Positions 7,175 to 13,702 of a stretch of DNA of 13,702 bases are shown piece after piece. The number at the start of each line of letters is the position of its first letter. Position 1 is the first letter of the stretch. Source of the stretch: RGIG6353 sp045535585 (GTDB taxonomy: Bacteria; Bacillota; Clostridia; Oscillospirales; SIG627); NCBI GenBank assembly GCA_045535585.1, contig JAZSLY010000005.1:1-13702 (forward strand). The letters run 5' to 3'. A program made the translations under genes and the position numbers. The notes under the pieces were generated by a model, which did no database searches, had not been told where the DNA came from, and saw nothing but the letters and a program-made list of their open reading frames with translations.

Positions 7175-7180
7175 TATAAT
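7175..7180 (+). promoter_or_regulatory. Candidate -10 box (TATAAT) of the sigma-factor operon
   Basis: A perfect TATAAT lies 34 bases before the GTG start, but no good -35 box is found 16-18 bases upstream. The tetramer CCGT occurs three times just before it (7150-7153, 7162-7165, 7170-7173). The promoter may need an activator or be read by the ECF sigma factor itself; the assignment is weak. Confidence 0.4.
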
Positions 7181-7214
7181 CTTGTAGAAGACTATTTTGA
7201 AAGGAGGCGTGGGC

Positions 7215-7751
7215 GTGAGTGAGTGGGAAATAATAGAGCTGATAAAAAAGAGAAACGATGAAGGATTAGAAAAGCTGATAGTTCATTACGGAGCGTTGAT
7301 AAGGTACGTTATCGCGCCTATTTTGCCAAGCGTTCAGGACAGAGAGGAATGTGTGTCCGAGGTTGCTATGCGCATATGGGACAAGATAGATTTCTTTGAC
7401 GAGAGGCGCGGAAGCTGGAACGGGTGGATAACGACGATTTCCAGAAACACGGCGCTTAATCGGGCAAGAGCAAGCGGTGTCAGCACCGATGAAATACCCG
7501 ACGACACGCCCTCCCCCGAGTTAACGCCCGAAGAAACGGTTATTCAAAGAGAAAGACTTGCCGAGTTAGCGCGGGCGCTTGAAGAGCTGTCTCAGCAGGA
7601 AAGGGCATTATTTTACCGAAAATATTATTACCTGCAGTCTACGTCACAGATTGCCTCCGAGCTTGCTATGACCGAGAGAGCCGTTGAGGGCAAGCTGTAC
7701 CGTCTGAAAAAGCGTCTGCGTAAAGCGTTGGGAGGTGAGGACTATGAGTAA
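7215..7751 (+). CDS. ECF-type RNA polymerase sigma factor
   Basis: The 178-residue product has the two-domain layout of an extracytoplasmic-function sigma factor. A sigma-2 region covers about 12-85 (EECVSEVAMRIWDKIDFF at 44-61, then a tryptophan-rich WNGWITTISRNTALNRAR at 68-85). A short acidic linker follows (PDDTPSPELTPEE). Sigma-4 is about 115-172 with a helix-turn-helix at STSQIASELAMTERAVEGKL (142-161). It should direct RNA polymerase to a small regulon. I chose GTG 7215 because AGGAGG (7202-7207) lies seven bases upstream; an in-frame TTG at 7197 would translate the ribosome site itself. The stop overlaps the start of the next gene by 8 bp, so the two are translationally coupled, as usual for sigma/anti-sigma pairs. 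Confidence 0.9.
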   Translation: MSEWEIIELIKKRNDEGLEKLIVHYGALIRYVIAPILPSVQDREECVSEVAMRIWDKIDFFDERRGSWNGWITTISRNTALNRARASGVSTDEIPDDTPSPELTPEETVIQRERLAELARALEELSQQERALFYRKYYYLQSTSQIASELAMTERAVEGKLYRLKKRLRKALGGEDYE

Positions 7752-9207
7752 GGAAAAGTGGAATTCAATTTCCGAGCACGAATTTGAAAGCCTCCTGCGT
7801 CACAGTATGTCAGGCAGTGCTCCAGAGGATATCGTCTCCGACGTGACCCCGTGGAAAAAGGCAATGAGGCGAGTGCTTTTCGGTATGGCGCTCAACGCCG
7901 TTACCTTGAATTTTTTCGCTCTTAACTACGTTCTGCCCTGCATCGGCTTGATACTATCACTCCTTGGTTTCCGCACGTTGAGGCAGGAAAACAAGTGGTT
8001 GAAGGGCTGTTTTGCAATCACGGTTATCAGGTGTATATACTCATTCTCGCTGATAGCTATAAATACCACTCTCCTTCGAGAGTCTCGGCTGACGGCGGTG
8101 GCAAGTATATTTAATCTATCTCTTCAATTTCTTCTCTTTTTCTGCTTTTGGCAGGGATTGAAGGGCATACAGAAAAAAGCGGGACTGCCGCCGAGAGCAA
8201 AGGGTGCGGCGGCGCTGATGATATGGTTTCTCTTTCTCTGCTTCTTGGGGCTTATCCAATATAGCGGTGTGATTATCGCATTGGCGATGATTATAGGATA
8301 TGTTTTCATAATAAGAAGTCTGGTACGGGTATCGGCAGAGCTGGACGAGGCGGGCTACGCCGTACTTGCCTCTCCCATAAAGGTCACCGACCGAGTTGTT
8401 GTAATTATCATCTCGGCGTTTATTGTAGTCGGTTGCACATTAGGATATCTGTTTGGCAGCAGCTACAAAATGAGCTGGAGTAAGGTAGAACAAAACGAGC
8501 ATCAAAGGGAAGAAGAAGTAAAGGAGAAGCTTCTCGCTCTCGGCTTTCCCGAATACGTGCTTGACGACCTCAGTGCCGAGGAGATTGCATCATGCGACGG
8601 TGCTCTGCAGGTAATTTCCGACGTAACCGACCACTACGTTGACGAGGAAAGAAAAGAAGGGCTGCTTCGCATAACGGGCGTTGGAGTAAAGCTGCCGAGT
8701 GAACGGGATAGCTTTATGATAATCCAGCATTTCCTTTGGTTAGACACACCGAAATTCTATGGCACGGAATGTATTCAGCTATGGCCTGCCTATCGTTTCG
8801 GTAACGGGTGGGGAAATGCAGGTGAGGTGACGGGACGGGTACTGTATGACAAAGACGGAGTAACCTTCGCCTCCCCATACCATTCACTTAATGAAAAGAC
8901 GTTCACGTCGGAAAGTACCCTATGGGGAAAGGAAACCTCCACCGATATTTTTGCGACCTTCTCTATGGAAAACGGCGGCGAAGGGTACAGAGGATATCTC
9001 GTCTACCCTATCGAAGAGCTGCGGGACGGGTGGATTGCTGACTGTTGGATAAATTACACCCACCAGCAATATTTGCTTCAATACCCTGCCCTGAGCGCAG
9101 TAGAAATGAGAATAAAAAATTCCTGGAGCAAGGCAGGGGTATTCAGAACTGTTCAGGACGCCCTGCAATTCTATTCGGACAGCGACGGCATAAAGGTTAT
9201 ATCATAA
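7744..9207 (+). CDS. Polytopic membrane protein with extracytoplasmic C-terminal domain, probable regulator (anti-sigma) of the adjacent ECF sigma factor
   Basis: The product has 487 residues. A short cytoplasmic N-terminus (1-42) carries EHEFESLLRHSM and the conserved-looking DIVSDVTPWKKAMRRV (29-44). Hydrophobic segments lie at about 43-58, 61-77, 86-108, 117-137, 154-195 (probably two) and 217-238. Residues 240-487 form a soluble domain rich in aromatic residues, likely outside the cell, with EEEVKEKLLALGFPEYVLDDLSAEEI-type helical sequence near 256-281 (in parts). I do not recognise a named domain. Its position, 8-bp overlap with the sigma gene and membrane topology suggest a sensor/anti-sigma factor; no ZAS zinc motif (HxxxCxxC) is seen. 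The ATG at 7744 follows GGAGG (7731-7735); a GTG at 7735 is an in-frame alternative nine bases upstream. Confidence 0.75.
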   Translation: MSKEKWNSISEHEFESLLRHSMSGSAPEDIVSDVTPWKKAMRRVLFGMALNAVTLNFFALNYVLPCIGLILSLLGFRTLRQENKWLKGCFAITVIRCIYSFSLIAINTTLLRESRLTAVASIFNLSLQFLLFFCFWQGLKGIQKKAGLPPRAKGAAALMIWFLFLCFLGLIQYSGVIIALAMIIGYVFIIRSLVRVSAELDEAGYAVLASPIKVTDRVVVIIISAFIVVGCTLGYLFGSSYKMSWSKVEQNEHQREEEVKEKLLALGFPEYVLDDLSAEEIASCDGALQVISDVTDHYVDEERKEGLLRITGVGVKLPSERDSFMIIQHFLWLDTPKFYGTECIQLWPAYRFGNGWGNAGEVTGRVLYDKDGVTFASPYHSLNEKTFTSESTLWGKETSTDIFATFSMENGGEGYRGYLVYPIEELRDGWIADCWINYTHQQYLLQYPALSAVEMRIKNSWSKAGVFRTVQDALQFYSDSDGIKVIS

Positions 9208-9241
9208 AAATAAACCGCTTCGTTTGAAGCGGTTTATTTTT
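9206..9241. terminator. Bidirectional rho-independent terminator between convergent operons
   Basis: A perfect 16-bp stem (9206-9221 with 9226-9241) closes a GTTT loop, flanked by A5 on the left and T5 on the right. It starts within the stop codon of the membrane-protein gene on the plus strand and ends four bases from the stop of the ceramidase-like gene on the minus strand, so one hairpin can serve both. Confidence 0.95.
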
Positions 9242-9244
9242 ATC

Positions 9245-10741
9245 CTATTTAATGTTATTAAGCTCTTTAAGGGTCTCCTCCACAAGCTCCTGACCGCCGT
9301 CGGGTGACACGTTACAGCTGAACATAATTGCGCTGTAGCCCTTGTTTGCGGCGGCTCTTGCGGTAGCAAGATATCCGCTGGCAGGGGATTCGCTGACGTC
9401 GGAGGCAGCAAGCTGAATTATAAAGGTCTGGGTGAAGGGGCTTCTTGCCTGAATTCTGTGCTGATAATCGGTATAAAGCTCGAAAGGGTTAGATGCAAAG
9501 GCAATATCACCGATTTTGAGCACGTGTATTTCGGCATTTCTGCGAGTCTCTCCCCTTTCGTACTTGCTGATAACGCTCTCGTAGCGAAAAATATTTGCTG
9601 AAATTCTGGTGTTCGTCTTAAAATCGTCAACAGGGTCGTCGGTGCGGACGAATTCCTGAGTCTTACACTCTTCATAATTTGACATCGCCGTTTTATACTC
9701 CTCCTCGGTTACACGCCATGCGTCCAGCGAAACGGTTTTGGTAACGTGAGTTATGGGAGCATCGGTAATTTTTTCCCTCTTCGCCCACTCGTAACATTCA
9801 TCGAAGGCGGTGGCAATTTTTTCTGCGATTATCATTCGGTTGTAGTATTCCCAATATTTTTCGCATTGCTTTGCTCTGGAATTCTCGCCGAATTTCAGAC
9901 GGTTGCGGCGATTGAATTCTTCCGAGCCGTGAAGAATATGGGGTGACTGGTCACCTGCGGCGGCACATTGAGGAAGGATATAGATATTTCCGTGCTTTTT
10001 ACGGATAAGCTCCCTTGCTTCGTGCCAATAATCTGCCGACGTGAAGGACTCAAGCTCCGTACACTGTGAAGGGCAGGCAACGTTTATTATTGCGCCCGTC
10101 AACTCCCCGTCTTTATCAAAGGTATAGAGGAGATACTCCTTGGTATCTATCGTTCCCTCGTAGCCCAAAAAGTCCTCTTCGTTGGTTGCACCGTACATTA
10201 TTGCGTGACCGTTTACGCCGAAGGTATTCTTGCTGTCGTTACCTCCACTTCTGTCGTTAAGATAGGTGGCTCTTCGGTGAACACCTACCGCCGCCGAGCC
10301 GTAGCCGTAGGAGAAGGAGCCCTCCTCCCTACCACAAAACGCCTCTTGAACTGCGTTGGACACCTGCTCTACCAGAAAAGCACGGTATTTCTCGGGGGGA
10401 TATAAATCAAGTCTGTCACGGGGAGCTTTGTCATAGCTACTGGTTCCCATTGTCATATATCTGGGTGCAGTGTGAGTATGGGTTGCGTTGAAAATAATCT
10501 TTCGGGTGTCTATTTCGGGCGCCTTACGGCTTACCTCAGCCTTTACCTCGCGGATAAGCTCACCGCTGATGCTTGTGAAATCTCCCGAGAGAAAGATGAC
10601 GTAATCTTGTCCGTCGTCCATTACAAGCGCCGTAACGGTGGTTGGGTCGAATACGCCCTTTGTTATTCTCTCATACGCCTGACCCGTAATAGTAACGCAC
10701 TCGTTCGTGCTGACGTCCTTTGAAGACCATCCTATAAGCAT
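9245..10741 (-). CDS. Neutral/alkaline ceramidase-like hydrolase (N-terminal domain family)
   Basis: The 498-residue protein resembles the catalytic domain of neutral/alkaline non-lysosomal ceramidases, zinc amidases that split ceramide into sphingosine and fatty acid. Matches are GWSSKDVSTNE (4-14), a TALVMDDG strand (37-44), LSGDFTSI (51-58), the zinc-type NATHTHTAP (85-93), AAAGDQSPH (260-268), FASNPFELYTDY (415-426, candidate metal ligand E421) and SGYLAT (455-460, candidate Y457). The second metal histidine, expected in the strand reading NVACPSQCTE (220-229), is not present, so a different substrate is possible; many bacterial homologues have no known substrate. No signal peptide or C-terminal Ig-like domain is seen, unlike secreted ceramidases. 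It is the second gene of an operon: only 12 bases follow the upstream stop codon, and the ribosome site AAGGGGG overlaps that stop. Confidence 0.75.
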   Translation of the reverse strand: MLIGWSSKDVSTNECVTITGQAYERITKGVFDPTTVTALVMDDGQDYVIFLSGDFTSISGELIREVKAEVSRKAPEIDTRKIIFNATHTHTAPRYMTMGTSSYDKAPRDRLDLYPPEKYRAFLVEQVSNAVQEAFCGREEGSFSYGYGSAAVGVHRRATYLNDRSGGNDSKNTFGVNGHAIMYGATNEEDFLGYEGTIDTKEYLLYTFDKDGELTGAIINVACPSQCTELESFTSADYWHEARELIRKKHGNIYILPQCAAAGDQSPHILHGSEEFNRRNRLKFGENSRAKQCEKYWEYYNRMIIAEKIATAFDECYEWAKREKITDAPITHVTKTVSLDAWRVTEEEYKTAMSNYEECKTQEFVRTDDPVDDFKTNTRISANIFRYESVISKYERGETRRNAEIHVLKIGDIAFASNPFELYTDYQHRIQARSPFTQTFIIQLAASDVSESPASGYLATARAAANKGYSAIMFSCNVSPDGGQELVEETLKELNNIK

Positions 10742-10753
10742 TATGATACCCCC

Positions 10754-12706
10754 TTATGCTCTTGTAATCAAGTAGTACATAGACTGTGAAACGTCGCCTA
10801 TTTTTATCGTCATTCTGCCGTCCTCGTAGGTCGTAGGCACTTTGCCGATATAGTAGCCCTCGGCGCTGATTGCCCATACCACAAGGTCGGAGTAGGGAGT
10901 GTCCATTTCGATTTCCGCCTCGATATTTTCGATAAGAATAGGAGGCTTGCCTATATCTATCATTGTTTCCTTGATGAACTTGGAATCGGTATTCTTTGCT
11001 CTGCCAACGGCGGTGAGAAGAAGATTATCGGATTCCGTTATTTTGTCCTTGGAAAGTGAGGAAAGGGCTACTACTGCAAAATCGGTATTGCACTTAACAT
11101 TCATACCGTTCATTTCAACCCTGCCGTTCTTGCCAAGGAAGCCAAAGGCGCACTTGGTCATATCGGTATCTATCTTTCCGTAATTCTTTTCGTAGTCACG
11201 GAAAAGCTCTCCCGTTTCGGACTCAACCGACCTTCCGTTGTCCTCGAAGGTAAGCTCGGGAAGACCGGACGTGCCGTCAAGGTCGACGATAGCTGCCTTG
11301 TTTTCGGTGCAGACTCTCATCTGCTCAAAGTCCCACGCCTCACGGTTTTTGATATTGATGGCGTAGGGCTTACCTGCCTTTACGTCACCGCGTCTGGTGA
11401 TAAGTGCAGCGTGATAGAAAAGTCCGAACTTGGCAGGGTCATTCCAAGCGCTGAATATACCCTGACGGTAGGGCACACCGCCTATTTTCTCGGCGGAAAT
11501 CTCCTTGCCGAGCATATCCATTCTGTCAAGTCTTGCGGAATAGGAATATGTATGAATTGCAAAGCCCGACCAGCCTTGGAGCATACCGACAGCAGCGGAA
11601 TAAATAACCGAGTCCGCCCTGAATTCATTGGGCCATGGTGCATCCCACTCGGAAATATAGGTGGGCATATCCTCTGCCGTCATTGCACATACCGTTTCGA
11701 GATAGAAGCTTCTCTGCTGGGTAATGCTTCTGTTCATACATCTCTTATCAAACTCGCCCCATCTCCAGTCGTAAAAATACGGGTGGGCGTCGAGGAAATC
11801 GGTTACGTACTGTGTTTTGAGGTTATCGGGTGTGGCTACCCAGTTTGTGCCCGTAATAGGTATTTTAACTCCGTCGGCACGCATATGCTCCATCATTTCA
11901 AGATAATATGAGGTCTGCAAATCGACCTTGAAATCAAGGAGGTCGTGGTCGAGAGAAAGAGCGGGGTCAAGGTCTGTCAAATCCTTTTCGATACCCTTTT
12001 CGTCAAGCCATTTTTTGAACATTTGAAGAAATTCGCTCTTGTAGGGCTCGACGTACGCCTTGTCGGGAGTGGGCTTGAAAAGGTCGCTTTCGTTAACGAT
12101 TTCAGCAAGAACGATTGCAGGCTCGTCGCAGTATTTTATACCAGTATACTTGTTTTCGTGGGTCCAAAGCTCTGTTGAAAGCTCCTTTTGAAGCTCGATA
12201 AGCCGTCTTGAGAAATTGCAATAGGGCTTTCCTGCATCTCTAAGTGCAATTACATTTTCAACGCCCTCGTCGGAACGGAATTTGCGGTAGGTGAACATAT
12301 CCATATACATATATATTCCCTCTTCCTTGAGACACTTAACGAGGAAATCCAGTCTGTCCATGCTCTCTGGGTCAAGGTGAGCGTCGGTCACTCTCTTGCC
12401 CTTAGTGAAATTGAATATGTTAGGCGTGTGCCACTCGGAATCAAGCTGATGGAAGCGAACGAGATTTATGCCAAGCTTCGAGAGGCGCTTTGCAAGCTTT
12501 TTCGCGTAATCATGCTCGGGGAAACAGCCTGCGCCGTTGAAGTTAGTTCCCCAGAATTTTACCTTCGTGCCGTCCTCAAACACAAAGTCTCTGTCCTTTA
12601 CCTTGAGAAAGCCGTGCTTGCCTGCAGGCTTTTCCTCCTCAAAAACAAAGGAAATATCTACGGGAACGTCATCGTGGAACGACGGGTATGGAATGAAATT
12701 TGACAT
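10754..12706 (-). CDS. Clan GH-A (GH5-like) glycoside hydrolase
   Basis: The 650-residue product carries a TIM-barrel glycosidase domain (about 30-440). It shows FWGTNFNGAG (51-60), LGINLVRFHQLDSEW (78-92), a strand-4 EIVNESDLF (202-210) with the putative acid/base N205-E206, DAHPYFYDWRW (306-316), and PTYISEWDAPWPNEF (348-362) with E353 as putative nucleophile, then GWSGFAIHTYSYS (378-390). The pattern fits retaining clan-A enzymes such as GH5. Residues from about 440 onward look like beta-sandwich modules. No signal peptide is visible, so it is probably intracellular. The ATG at 12706 has GGAGG five bases upstream; a TTG at 12718 would include that site. It heads an operon with the ceramidase-like gene and is divergent from an AraC-type regulator. 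Substrate is unknown; glycans from host or diet, including glycolipids, are possible. Confidence 0.85.
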   Translation of the reverse strand: MSNFIPYPSFHDDVPVDISFVFEEEKPAGKHGFLKVKDRDFVFEDGTKVKFWGTNFNGAGCFPEHDYAKKLAKRLSKLGINLVRFHQLDSEWHTPNIFNFTKGKRVTDAHLDPESMDRLDFLVKCLKEEGIYMYMDMFTYRKFRSDEGVENVIALRDAGKPYCNFSRRLIELQKELSTELWTHENKYTGIKYCDEPAIVLAEIVNESDLFKPTPDKAYVEPYKSEFLQMFKKWLDEKGIEKDLTDLDPALSLDHDLLDFKVDLQTSYYLEMMEHMRADGVKIPITGTNWVATPDNLKTQYVTDFLDAHPYFYDWRWGEFDKRCMNRSITQQRSFYLETVCAMTAEDMPTYISEWDAPWPNEFRADSVIYSAAVGMLQGWSGFAIHTYSYSARLDRMDMLGKEISAEKIGGVPYRQGIFSAWNDPAKFGLFYHAALITRRGDVKAGKPYAINIKNREAWDFEQMRVCTENKAAIVDLDGTSGLPELTFEDNGRSVESETGELFRDYEKNYGKIDTDMTKCAFGFLGKNGRVEMNGMNVKCNTDFAVVALSSLSKDKITESDNLLLTAVGRAKNTDSKFIKETMIDIGKPPILIENIEAEIEMDTPYSDLVVWAISAEGYYIGKVPTTYEDGRMTIKIGDVSQSMYYLITRA

Positions 12707-12734
12707 AACAACCTCCAAATATTATATTTTACAC

Positions 12735-12763
12735 TTGCATTATATCATATTATAGGCTATAAT
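12735..12763 (+). promoter_or_regulatory. Promoter of the AraC-family regulator
   Basis: TTGCAT (12735-12740), 17 bases, then a perfect TATAAT (12758-12763) form a near-consensus promoter. The ATG lies 55 bases past the -10 box. The -10 box is the right arm of a perfect palindrome, so occupancy of that palindrome should affect this promoter. Confidence 0.7.
12749..12763. promoter_or_regulatory. Perfect 15-bp palindrome in the divergent regulatory region
   Basis: ATTATAGGCTATAAT is a 7-1-7 perfect inverted repeat. Its right arm contains the plus-strand -10 box and its left arm reads TATAAT on the minus strand. Two more minus-strand TATAAT copies follow at 12739-12744 and 12721-12726, none with a good -35 box, which fits an activator-dependent promoter for the glycosidase operon. 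It could be an operator or simply the overlap of two -10 boxes. Confidence 0.6.
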
Positions 12764-12818
12764 CTATAAAAAGAGCACACAAAAAGTAATGATTTTCGTC
12801 ACTATTGCGAGGTGAATT

Positions 12819-13592
12819 ATGAAGGGAACGTTTGAAAAGAAAGAGCATCTTTACGTACGTGGAGTTCATACCCGTGGGTTTATAGGATATCCGCCTATGT
12901 TTCATTCTCATTGTGAACTGATTTACGTTGTAAAAGGGAGTCTTAACACGGTAATTGACGGTCAGGAGAAAAAGCTATGTGAAGGTGAGCTGGCGTTGGT
13001 ATTTCCCTACCAGACTCACTCCTACGAAAACGCACCCGACACCGAGGTGATAATAATTCTCTTCTCCCCCACGGCTATTGCCTTTGACAACACCTTTATA
13101 AATTTCAGACCAATTTGCAACTACACCGACGGAAAAGTGTTTTTCAAAATGCTTGACCGAGCCGTTGCTCTTATGCGAGGGGGAAAAACCAAAACGGCTA
13201 TGGGATATCTAAACGCAGTTATAGGTGAAACTTTAGAAAATATGGAGCTTGAAAGAGTGGACTCGGCTAAGGAGGACACCGCCGTGAAAATTCTGGAGTA
13301 TTGCACCGAGCACTTTTGCGAGGAGATAAGTGTCAGGAGTGTGTCAGAGGCGCTCTATATAAGCCAGAGCTACGTGTCGAAGATTTTTGCGTTTAAGCTG
13401 AAGTACGGATTTCGGGAATATATCAATACCCTGCGTGTAGACAAAGCGAAGGTGTTATTGCAGGAAACCGACAAAAAGGTTGTGGAGATAATGCTGGATT
13501 GCGGATTTAAAAATCAAAGCAGCTTTAACAGAATTTTCAAGCAGATGGCGGGAGAATCACCCTATGAGTACAGACAATCGAAAACAATATAG
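12819..13592 (+). CDS. AraC-family transcriptional regulator with N-terminal cupin sensor domain
   Basis: The 257-residue protein has an N-terminal cupin-like ligand domain (about 1-140). It includes HSHCELIYVVKGSLN (29-43) and a second cupin motif GELALVFPYQTHSYE (56-70). The C-terminal AraC DNA-binding domain (about 155-252) contains two helix-turn-helix units: ISVRSVSEALYISQSYVSKIF-type sequence (170-190 region) and VVEIMLDCGFKNQSSFNRIF (221-240) followed by KQMAGESPYEYR. Such proteins sense a sugar or related ligand and usually activate nearby catabolic genes. It diverges from the GH5-like/ceramidase-like operon with a 112-bp shared region, so that operon is the likely target, with possible self-control through the palindrome. 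The ATG at 12819 has GAGGTG six bases upstream. Stop is TAG. Confidence 0.92.
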   Translation: MKGTFEKKEHLYVRGVHTRGFIGYPPMFHSHCELIYVVKGSLNTVIDGQEKKLCEGELALVFPYQTHSYENAPDTEVIIILFSPTAIAFDNTFINFRPICNYTDGKVFFKMLDRAVALMRGGKTKTAMGYLNAVIGETLENMELERVDSAKEDTAVKILEYCTEHFCEEISVRSVSEALYISQSYVSKIFAFKLKYGFREYINTLRVDKAKVLLQETDKKVVEIMLDCGFKNQSSFNRIFKQMAGESPYEYRQSKTI

Positions 13593-13604
13593 TTTATCTT
13601 GGCA

Positions 13605-13626
13605 ATACTCTGTTAAAACATAGTAT
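13605..13626. repeat. Small inverted repeat after the AraC gene
   Basis: ATACTCTGTT and AACATAGTAT are complementary except at one position, separated by two A residues. No T-run follows on the plus strand, so it is a poor terminator; it may be a regulatory site or chance. Confidence 0.35.
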
Positions 13627-13664
13627 CAATACCGAAAAATTAAGGGCTGTCAAAACACTCTACA

Positions 13665-13702
13665 TGAACCGACCCCCAAAAGTTAGACCAAAAATCTAAC
13701 GA
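13665..13702. mobile_element. Probable terminal inverted repeat of an IS3-family (IS150-type) insertion sequence, cut by the window edge
   Basis: The segment beginning TGAACCGACCCCCAAAAGTT closely resembles the ends of IS150-group elements, which start with TG and carry a CCCCAAAAGTTAGAC-type core (recalled from the family, not searched). GTTAGA (13682-13687) and TCTAAC (13695-13700) form a perfect 6-bp hairpin within it. No transposase frame can be seen before the window ends, so presence of a full element, a remnant or a MITE-like derivative is open. Confidence 0.5.

Noticed and set aside
11411..11911. Plus-strand open frame of 166 codons inside the GH5-like gene
   Set aside because: It is a shadow of the minus-strand glycosidase, which carries the catalytic motifs and a strong ribosome site.

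Overview
The window reads as chromosomal DNA of an anaerobic Firmicute of the class Clostridia, probably an uncultured gut-type Oscillospiraceae-like lineage. This is inferred from strong Gram-positive ribosome binding sites (GGAGG type), AT-rich consensus sigma-A promoters, compact rho-independent terminators, and protein families that I associate with that group: a TetM-like GTPase carrying a NYN/YacP tail, an extended ROK protein, and an ECF sigma factor paired with a polytopic membrane protein. No rRNA, tRNA or CRISPR array was seen.

Layout. Positions 1-195 hold no gene but a striking array of seven small hairpins joined by a constant ATATCATCA/TGATGATAT spacer. Next, on the minus strand, comes a two-gene amino-sugar operon: nagA (2766 to 1615) followed by an extended ROK-family protein (1625 to 240). 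It has a consensus promoter at 2808-2836 and a terminator at 196-232. Upstream on the same strand is a separately promoted gene (5434 to 2873) for an 853-residue EF-G/TetM-like GTPase fused to a Rae1/YacP-type endoribonuclease domain. This is the most interesting protein in the window. Transcribed divergently is an (alpha/alpha)6-barrel glycosidase-like gene (5633-7102). It is followed by an ECF sigma factor and a coupled multi-pass membrane protein (7215-9207), probably its regulator.

A bidirectional terminator (9206-9241) separates that operon from a convergent minus-strand operon. That operon encodes a clan GH-A (GH5-like) glycosidase (12706 to 10754) and a neutral-ceramidase-like hydrolase (10741 to 9245). 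An AraC-family regulator (12819-13592) diverges from it across a 112-bp shared region with a perfect 15-bp palindrome lying on the -10 boxes. The last ~38 bases resemble the terminal inverted repeat of an IS3-family (IS150-type) insertion sequence whose body lies outside the window.

How the genes work together. NagA plus a sugar kinase-like ROK protein suggest intracellular N-acetylglucosamine-6-phosphate processing. The GH5-like and ceramidase-like pair under a cupin-AraC regulator looks like an inducible catabolic module for an unidentified glycoconjugate. None of the glycosidase-like proteins has a visible signal peptide, so they probably act on imported oligosaccharides or glycolipid fragments. 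The GTPase-nuclease fusion is predicted to act on the ribosome and is unlikely to be a classical tetracycline-resistance protein. All functional calls come from motif recognition by eye; no database search was run.
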